DNA of 64,000 bases from Rhizodiscina lignyota (Eukaryota; Ascomycota; Dothideomycetes; Aulographales; Rhizodiscinaceae): the NCBI GenBank assembly GCA_010015805.1, contig ML978128.1, forward strand, positions 434,001 to 498,000, read 5' to 3'. The first letter of the stretch is position 1. The number at the start of each line of letters is the position of its first letter. Positions 56,601 to 64,000 of this stretch are shown in pieces. A program made the translations under genes and the position numbers. The notes below the pieces were generated by a model. It was given only the letters and a program-made list of their open reading frames with translations, searched no databases and had not been told where the DNA came from.

Positions 56601-59221
56601 CAGTGCCTTGCCCATCTGCCAGGACGCTCAAGGAAAGACAGCTGTGGAGTAGATATAACGGTGCAACTGCTCCACAAACCGCAGACGGGCACGCAAGATA
56701 AATGCACGAAATACGCTCTTCCCGCTGCCGCACCACACCAAGCCTATCCAGGCCATGGGCTGAGCTTTCCCTGTCCCTAATCTCCAATGATCTACCTCGC
56801 AGCCGGGATATCACGAGCCAGCCTCTCCAGGGAGCAGGATGCACGAATCGCAGGGTGTGGAAGGAGACAGGGCATCCTGATCCACAAAGCCTGTGCTGTT
56901 TGTCCGTGCGCGGCCGGGAATGCGAAAGTTTAAGAGGGCTAGAGAGGGCCGCCGCGTGCTTGGGCGCTGGAGATGAGAAAAGCATCGCACTGCACCGTAA
57001 GAGCGGCCATTGGTTTCCCGTCAGCTGAGCCGTCGCCGGCGCCCCGAGTGTCGGAAAGATGAGCCGTTCATGCCGTCTCAGCAGCAGGTGAAGGGGCGGA
57101 GCAGGATTGTGAGACGGCGGGTTCTATGGGTTGGCCTGCAACGCTGATGATGGTGAGGACAGGTATTTTTGAATTTCGAGCATCGTCACTCGCCACTGTG
57201 GGGAGGATGGCAATGAGACGCAGCGGAGCGGGAAGGGGTGGTTGCTTTTCTTTCCTTCCGCGAGCCGAGCTCTGATGGGCGCTGCGCCGTCGATGAGCTA
57301 ATGAACGGTGACCACTGACGAGATCGCCCATCATATCAGAACTGTTTTAGGTTGCTCGGCTATCTCTGCCCTTGCAAGAGCGCTCAGAGACAGCCACACA
57401 CACAAAGAAATGCTGAGTTGGGGTGGGACAAGGGGGTACAGGTGTGGGACAAGGACGCTGCGACGCCTCTGAGTGGTGCTTCGAGAAGGCGACGAGAAGA
57501 CGCTCCTCGTGCTGCGTGCAGGCTGCAGCAACGCCTCTCGATGCGACAAACAATGTTCAGCGGAGGGCCAGAAGCAATCTATCGAGATGGGGGAGAATGG
57601 ACTTGTGCCGGCAATGCCAGCTGCTACTTGCCCTCTTTCGAAGACGCATGCATTGGGTGAGGAGGTGCCGATAGGACGAGCGTTTCTCGCGACCAACTGA
57701 CTGGAGCGCCGCATAAGGGGAGATGCAAGGTGCCTCCTCGCGGTATGGCAGGCATTCTGGATGTGCTGTGCCGGATGATGAAGCTGTCCAGAGTCTCAAA
57801 GTCGCCGTCAAACAACGAGGCAGGGAGCGGGCGGCCCATGGATAGCGATCCTGAACAGCAGCGCCGCAGAGTCTTGCACCCGGAGCAGGAAGCATCGTCT
57901 CGACGTCGTGAAAAGAACTGGGTGGCTTGCAGCAGCGCTCTTGACTCTTGCCCGAAGAGATGTCGCGCGCGGGAGCGATTGCGGAATGCCAGCGGGTCCA
58001 GGATGGGCATGACGGCAACAGCAGACCAGCATGTCGAGCTTTGAACGCCTCTTCCAACCTCCGACCAGGACCAGGGCGCTTCCAATACTGCGGAGCAACA
58101 CTTTCGTGCTTGGCCCGCAGCAGCAAGGTGGAGGGCAGCGAAGGTCGCGGACGAGAGCGTCACGACACCAGCGTGCATGAGTGGAGGGCAGTTGACAGGC
58201 GCACACACGCAGCCGGCTCGAACAGTGCCGGCCTTGCCCTCGCCTTTGCCTCAGCCGTCGCCGCGCTCGCTTTGGTGTTGCATGCCCTCTGGACTGCCTC
58301 AGCAAGTGAGAGTGGCAGCAGCTCCAGCACCCAGCGCTGCGGTGCCAGCCTAGCCCCAACGGGCGGGTGAGCCGTGGGTGCCAGCCCTCGCTCCATTTCC
58401 CACTCACCCAGCGCCCTCTCAAAGCGTGCAAGCGCCCACTGCCAGTCCACTCCCCTTCGCTGCTGTTCCCTCGCTCTCGCAAAACCCTCTCCACCCTTCC
58501 TCAACTTCACCATACCGCCGTTGAGCACCGCTGCGACTGAAGTTGCTGCCAACGACGACGCATTGGGACCCGTCGAGCCTCCGCACACGCCGCAGTAGGT
58601 AGCACGTCGCCGTCAAAGGGCTTTGTGACCCGTCTCCAAGGGAACTCGACCCGACCGTCGAAAACGTCCCAGCGATCGGATCGTCTGCTTGACCTCCTCA
58701 TCCCTCCCTTCAACCACCGCTCTCCCACACCACCTGCCGACATTCTTCGAGCACGCCGTGTCTGTCGCTCAATTGCTACAAAGTACGCTCCCAAACCTCT
58801 TCTCGCCGTTATATCTCGACGCGTTGCATCGGCTGGGCGACTTGCCCGCTTGTCCACCCGAGGCGCTGGAATCGGGTCTTTCAAACTAACTCTGCACCAG
58901 AAACCGTTTCCACGGTTAGCTTCACCGCTCTACCTCCCAATTATACGTTCACTTAGCGTGCGACGTTTTCTCGTGAGTCTCCAATGCGCATTCTCGGCGT
59001 TCTGCTTTCCGACAGTCTTCAATTTGCGATGCAAGGAGCTTCACAATACATTTCGCGATGCACTTGCCAATGTCCTCTGCACCTTCCCCACAGAGAAGCA
59101 TTCTACCTTCTTCTGCTTTCTGTTATGGCTGCACGTCTGTCGCATTCTTGCTGACCCGCTACACTACAGACTTAAGCAATTTTCCTTTCCAAAGACTGAG
59201 CGACCGAACAAACTCGTCGAC
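53638..59221. other. 5.6-kb gene-sparse region upstream of veA
   Basis: I find no protein gene I can support here. The first 3.5 kb is of mixed composition, with one TACGGAGTA nonamer at 53893-53901. From about 57.3 to 58.6 kb the DNA is GC-rich and many overlapping open frames of 100-230 codons exist on both strands, none with motifs, so they are likely artefacts of low stop density. From 58.6 kb to veA the sequence is pyrimidine-rich and looks like a long 5' leader with several upstream ATGs, for example near 58984. It may carry a long promoter, leader introns or a noncoding transcript. Confidence 0.45.
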
Positions 59222-61212
59222 ATGGCGAGCACCATTTCCGTACCAAACGAGACCGAGAGTCGGGGCTCGAGAATCACCAAGGAGGGCAAGAAGATTACCT
59301 ACCAGCTCACTGTCATCCAAGAGCCCGAGCGAGCAAGAGCTTGCGGATCTGGGGCAAAATGTACGGCAATGTTCTTTGTTACAAGTTCTATCCGGTTCGA
59401 GTTACTGACGTCCTGCTAGCCTCGGCCGATCGTAGACCAGTGGATCCACCGCCCATTGTCCAATTGCGCGTGTTCGAGAATGGCGAAGAGGTCACCTTCC
59501 AATACAATGCCAGCTTCTTCCTGTTTGCGACCTTGGAGAATGCGCGCCACATCGCTCAGCCACGTGTACCCCCTTCCCCAGCCAGTGTGCCCGTCTTGAC
59601 TGGAACACCCGTTGCTGGCATGGCGTACCTGGATCGTCCATTCCCGGCTGGCTACTTCATCTTCCCAGACTTGTCTGTGAGGCATGAGGGCAAATACCGC
59701 CTCAGCTTCTCTCTGTATGAAGAATTGAAGGAGCAGAAGGATATGGATACTGAGGAGATTGCCAACCTCGAAGTCCTCGCTCAAACTTCGCAGCATGTGT
59801 CGCATCGACTAGAGGTCAAGTCGAAGCCGTTCACCGTCTTCAGCGCCAAGAAGTTCCCAGGTCTTACTGAGAGCACAGCGCTTAGCCGCACCGTTGCAGA
59901 GCAAGGATGCCGTGTCCGTATTCGACGTGATGTGCGCATGAGGCGTAGGGAGAACAAGAGCAACAAGGACGAGTGGGACTTCGATGAGGAGGCGGCGATG
60001 GAGCACGCGCGCCAGAGCAGAACCCCTGATGCGTATGGCCAGCAAGGCATGACAACTCCTCAACCAACCCTGGATGGAAGTGACCGTCCGAGATCTGTTA
60101 GCAATGCCAGCGTCGCATCATTTGGTATGCCACAGCGTCGTCCTTCCATGGAGCAGATGGCGCAAGGCTACCAGCAGCCGTACGCACCGCACATCTCACC
60201 TCAAGCACCGCAAAATATGTACCCGCCACAGATGCCGTACTCTGCACCTCAACAGCAGCAGGCATACGCCGCTCCGTACCAGCCGCCTCAGCAACCCATC
60301 ATGCAGCCGCCTCAACTGCCATATCAGCAACCTGCTCAGCAATATCAGCAGCCACAACCGCAGATGCAGATGTCCAACGGCTACGGTTACATGCCTCAGC
60401 AGTTCAGTCAGCCTCAGCCACCGGCTCCTCAGCCCGCGTACGACCAGACTCAGCACGTCCGTCACAACAGCATTGAGTATCCGACCACACCACAAGATTA
60501 TCGTCGGCCATCCATGACCCAGGCCCCAGCTCAGGCCGTGTCATATCCTGCCATGGCTCCACCCACGTCTGCTCCATTCCCTCAGATCGAGACATCCTAC
60601 ACGCCAACGACTCAAGCGTATGCGTCTTCGCCCACTGATCCAACTAGCAGCTACCAGAATGGCTGGAATCCGAACTCGAACTGGGGCTCTCGTCGCAATA
60701 CCAGCTTCTCTGCTGCTCCCACTACTTCTATGCCGACTAGCATGCCAACGGCCTTCGCTCCAACGACGCTTGCGCCGGCAACTCAATCGCTCGCGCCACT
60801 GCGTACCCTGCAGCCCTCGCTTGCACCAGCCAAGGCTGAGCCGACGTCGCCATCTTACAACATGTCGAACTCTGCGCCGCTCTCCGCTGAGTCTGTTCAT
60901 AGCCCTGGTTTCCACGATCTTCCACGTGCTGTTCCTCCAGTCTTCCAGCCGCACATGCCTTCTAATGCCCAGCTCAACGGCTCTGGCAAGCGTACATTCT
61001 CCGCCACTTTCGACACGCATCACATGGAACAGCCACTTCGCTACGGTGCTCGTCCAAACGTGACAGGCCATGATGATGAGTATCAGATGCCACATGGCCC
61101 ACCGACTCACTACTCAGATGGGAGCGATGGTGAGAGCCCCGACGCTAGCGCAATGAGCTATCGAAGGGCAGATGGAACAGAAAGAAGGAGGAAGATTCCG
61201 AACTCAAATTAG
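59222..61212 (+). CDS. veA: Velvet regulator VeA
   Basis: Exons 59222..59360 and 59420..61212, joined by a 59-bp intron, encode about 643 residues. The velvet domain begins at [20 protein letters not shown] and [10 protein letters not shown], and is continued by [16 protein letters not shown] across the intron. It then shows [35 protein letters not shown] and the diagnostic [19 protein letters not shown]. After residue 230 it is Gln/Pro/Ser-rich, with a long QQPQPQ-type low-complexity region, as in filamentous fungal VeA, and a basic C-terminus. VeA joins VelB and LaeA to couple light, development and secondary metabolism and moves to the nucleus in the dark. The ATG at 59222 is the first in its frame, although the frame stays open about 600 bp upstream. 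Confidence 0.95.
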
Positions 61213-62076
61213 ACGGCTCACCACGAATACAGCAGCCACCAACCACGAATACGCTCTCTGATTGCTCCTTTCCTTTATGTATCGAACGAATATCGCACAA
61301 ATCCCACTCAGGCGCAACATTTAGCGCCAGTCAGCTAGCCGCCGCTTCGGCTTTTGATCGCTTGTTTCCTTGATTTTACGGTCTTGCTTTCTGGTGGAAA
61401 TTCGGATGTGAGTGCGGAACGGAACAAGACCACCGCCGCTGATGTTTTCTACAAACGACACTTGATGTGCTCTTTTTCCTTTCTGACGTGGCAGTATACC
61501 TCTCTCCCTCGCTTTTCCTTTTCGGTCGACAATGGAACCAACTCACGGATGGATATATATCTCTTTCCTAGTCTGTCTCCTTGGTTTGTGCACTTGTTTT
61601 TGCTGATTCTGCTTTTTTTTTCCGGCAAGGGTAGAAGGAATTGCGGCTGTCCATGGCCTGCAAAGGTAGACACTGGCAGAGCGATGGCGGACGACACCAA
61701 GGGAAAGGGCCACGGTACGAATTCAGTCGCGATTTTGTTCTTGTCCCCTTGTTTTTGCCTGCGCTCCTGTTTCGAGTCTTTAGTTGGAACCGTCTTCGGA
61801 CGGTATGCGATGGAGTTTTCTCTTTACTCATTTTGTGCTGCTTGGTTTTCTGTACGTAATTAAGTGTTGTTCTGCCGCTCGATAGAGTCGAGGCAGAATT
61901 AGCTAGGCTAAGGGGAATCTCAAAAGTAGCTACACTAAAGTTTGGTTCCACTTGAGTCACCGAAATGATTTGATTGGCTTTGAAAGCGCTGTTACCGATA
62001 AGGGCGCCCATTCAATCAGGTCGTACCAGATGTTCAACTGATCAGACCACCGACACAACTGGACACCCGTCGCCAT
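61213..62076. other. Convergent 3' region
   Basis: About 860 bp between the veA stop and the F-box-like gene stop. It is T-rich and polypyrimidine-rich on the plus strand (TTTTTTTTTCC near 61613), consistent with a long veA 3' untranslated region. No gene seen. Confidence 0.45.
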
Positions 62077-63639
62077 TCACACGCTTCTCGATCTGATCAC
62101 CCACTTCTGGTCACCCGATCCTCGCCCTCTAACTTTCATTTGTTCCTGGCAGAGTACGAGAGGCCTCTGGCACGTTTGCACCCACTTATCCACCATGGTC
62201 TTGTACTCAAGTTCAAGAGCCGCAGCCGCGGCGGAAAATGCCTTGATATCACCGGCGTCCTGGGCTTCCCAGGCGAGGAGCAGGTTCTGCTGTATTGGAT
62301 GGAGAGGCGTGCTGTCGTCGAGGCGGATCTGTATGTCCCTTCCGTATCGAATCTGCCGGACCCATTGGCGCACATGCGCCCACTCTTCAACAAGTGGAGA
62401 AGGGTCGGTGCACTCTGATGATGCCTTCATGATCGAGAAAAGCTTCATCAAATACGCCAACCCCTTTTTCGGCTCCGCCCCTGTCTCGTAAACGAAAATG
62501 TCCGTTTCGTCAGATAATGGCACGCGTCGTCCACATGGCCTACCTGATTCATCCACACAAACTGCTCGTAAGTCTTTCGCCGTCTGATCATCAATTTCGT
62601 GGACGCATAGACAGTTGCCCGCATGGATCCGGATGTCTTGGACCCCCCGGATTCTTTTGAATGGGTGGAAGTAGTACTTTAAGATCTTCTTGGAGGGCAG
62701 CTCTTGAAAAATCAGGACTATCCGTCTCTCACCCATGCGAGGACGATTCAAAGGGCCCACGAGCCGGCTCATGCAGTCTCTGAGTCGCCGCTGTTTAGTG
62801 TTAGAGGGGTCATGAAAAAATCCCAGATAGTCCAATGATGGGGATGAAAAAGTATCAGATGTGTCCGGGTCGGTGTGTTGCCCCACTCTCCCGACTCTAG
62901 GGTCCTGGTCTGGACCGTTAGGATCGGGTGGATCGTCGGGAAAGCCGAGTCTGATATGGATGGTTTTGAAGAGCCTCACATAGTCGAGCAAGTTTGGGCG
63001 CGTGACTTCCTGGTCCTCTGAAATGCAGCCTTGAAGACCACGCCATTCCGTGTCGCCACTTCCATCATCGAAAGGCCCAGAATAAGGCTCGATCTCCATT
63101 GCAATGGTACCATAGACCAGACCCATAGTTTCATGATGGATCTGTTTATTGACAGCCATGATCGACGTATGGCATTGTTGCTTGTCGCGTCGCCAACGAA
63201 CCACCCCTTCCTTTTCGACCCCATGATAGGGTGGGATAACAGGAAGGTCGGGAAGTAGATGACTGTAGATATGAAGTCGCAATTCTACCGGAAGCCCCAA
63301 AAAACCGGGTAAGTGATCTCTCTCGATATCGGACGAACCTGCCTCAGGCGAAATTCCTGGTGTTTCGAGAGGTTCGAGGGCCATTGCCGGCACTACACGA
63401 TCGGAGATCATCGAGTAAAAGGGTAAGAACCTGAAATATGATGCAGCGCCTGCCGATTGATTCAGAGTTGTATGTTTCTTGTTTGAATGGCAACTGAAAA
63501 GCGTCCTTTCGCTCACATCAAGTATGCTTGCTGCCTGGTACTGCTGTGCCGCCCCCGCCTTCCGGCTTGAAAGAGCAAAGGCTGCACGAATGCACATTCT
63601 CGGAAGTGCCGAAATAAAATAATAAGTGAGAGTCAACAT
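62077..63639 (-). CDS. F-box-like/2EXR-type hypothetical protein
   Basis: A single open frame of 520 residues. Near residue 113 it has FLGLPVELRLHIYSHLLPDL, the typical F-box-like or 2EXR start of large fungal families. It is followed by a domain with the usual pattern of returning hydrophobic blocks (TSIMAVNKQIHHETMGLVYG; LLDYVRLFKTIHIRLGF; RRIVLIFQELP). Such proteins may be SCF adaptors, but many have no known partner. The N-terminal 75 residues before MISDRVVPAM look non-conserved, so the true start may be the ATG at 63411 or 63384. The stretch between could contain an unrecognised intron. No TM segment or signal peptide is convincing. Confidence 0.65.
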   Translation of the reverse strand: MLTLTYYFISALPRMCIRAAFALSSRKAGAAQQYQAASILDVSERTLFSCHSNKKHTTLNQSAGAASYFRFLPFYSMISDRVVPAMALEPLETPGISPEAGSSDIERDHLPGFLGLPVELRLHIYSHLLPDLPVIPPYHGVEKEGVVRWRRDKQQCHTSIMAVNKQIHHETMGLVYGTIAMEIEPYSGPFDDGSGDTEWRGLQGCISEDQEVTRPNLLDYVRLFKTIHIRLGFPDDPPDPNGPDQDPRVGRVGQHTDPDTSDTFSSPSLDYLGFFHDPSNTKQRRLRDCMSRLVGPLNRPRMGERRIVLIFQELPSKKILKYYFHPFKRIRGVQDIRIHAGNCLCVHEIDDQTAKDLRAVCVDESGRPCGRRVPLSDETDIFVYETGAEPKKGLAYLMKLFSIMKASSECTDPSPLVEEWAHVRQWVRQIRYGRDIQIRLDDSTPLHPIQQNLLLAWEAQDAGDIKAFSAAAAALELEYKTMVDKWVQTCQRPLVLCQEQMKVRGRGSGDQKWVIRSRSV

Positions 63640-64000
63640 TCAATGTCTCTCTCTTGATCTATAGTTCCAAGGTCTCAGCGTTTCGTCTTCGTGTTCCAAC
63701 ATCTTTTGCCTTGCTGGGGCCATTCTCGGCCTCTGAAGGCATTGGAATGCCATCGAGAGACAGCACGGAGGTTCTTCGGCCATTCCACAATGTGAAGGCA
63801 GCTTCTACACTCCAAGGCCACCGGTAGATGTGCTTTCGAAGATGACTGTCTAGTAATTAATATGTAGCGTTAAGATCAATGTACTAGTCAACCTATCTCG
63901 ATATATCATCCTAAGATATTGACGGTCCCACTAGATCTGTGCGACTCGACATCTCGGAATATTTCAACATCAGGTACTCCGTATGCATGTAACTAGCAAT
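63640..64000. other. Upstream of F-box-like gene, window edge
   Basis: About 360 bp with no gene seen. One TACTCCGTA nonamer lies at 63975-63983. Confidence 0.4.

Noticed and set aside
57331-58616. Several overlapping open frames of 100-228 codons on both strands
   Set aside because: They overlap in many frames within GC-rich, stop-poor DNA, are rich in Arg, Ser and Cys without pattern, and show no domain or splice logic.
59416-61110. Long minus-strand frames opposite veA, up to 189 codons
   Set aside because: They mirror the Gln/Pro-rich coding sequence of veA and have no recognisable content.

Overview
The window looks like nuclear DNA of a filamentous ascomycete (Pezizomycotina). A loculoascomycete (Dothideomycetes) is my best guess, but this is inference. 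Protein genes are broken by short introns, mostly 44-78 bp with GTRNGT-type donors and CTAAC-like branch sites. The gene set is typical of moulds: velvet regulator VeA, an Mga2/Spt23 regulator with a membrane anchor, RTA1, seipin, TRAPP-II subunit Trs130, HET-domain genes and a CE5 esterase. Genes lie on both strands without operons. I rebuilt splice sites by hand from GT/GC...AG signals and frame continuity, so exon borders are predictions.

Layout. 0-13 kb: oligoribonuclease, a short HET-like protein, a small unknown gene, Mso1-like exocytosis factor, lipocalin-like protein, secreted CE5 esterase, an unknown single-pass membrane protein and a Psk1/Ypk3-type S6 kinase. 13-30 kb: the Mga2/Spt23 regulator, RTA1 protein, Trs130 and a peroxisomal acyl-CoA synthetase; three of these four concern lipids. 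30-33 kb: a HET-domain gene that looks broken. 33-38.3 kb: MFS transporter, a 2,3-dihydroxybenzoate-decarboxylase-type amidohydrolase and a salicylate-hydroxylase-type monooxygenase, which form a plausible aromatic-acid catabolic cluster with a shared divergent promoter. 38.4-48.7 kb: O-acetylhomoserine sulfhydrylase, MBL-fold hydrolase, seipin, a DCAF4-like WD40 protein and SelO/Fmp40 AMPylase. 48.7-49.5 kb: two diverged copies of a decayed repeat. 49.8-53.6 kb: a coiled-coil protein with internal repeats, an aquaporin with unusual NPA boxes and a decayed small Cys-rich reading frame. 53.6-59.2 kb: about 5.6 kb without a convincing gene, upstream of veA. 59.2-64 kb: veA and an F-box-like gene.

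Links between genes. Mga2/Spt23 (fatty-acid desaturation control), acyl-CoA synthetase (peroxisomal fatty-acid activation), seipin (lipid droplets) and RTA1 (membrane lipid stress) share a lipid theme, but they are scattered and need not be co-regulated. The best candidate for a real functional unit is the 33.2-38.3 kb cluster. Features worth a second look are two GC-AG introns, an intron whose retention would remove the Mga2 membrane anchor, the NPG/NFA aquaporin, a nine-base intergenic motif found four times, and the long veA upstream region. I saw no tRNA, rRNA, CRISPR array or intact mobile element.
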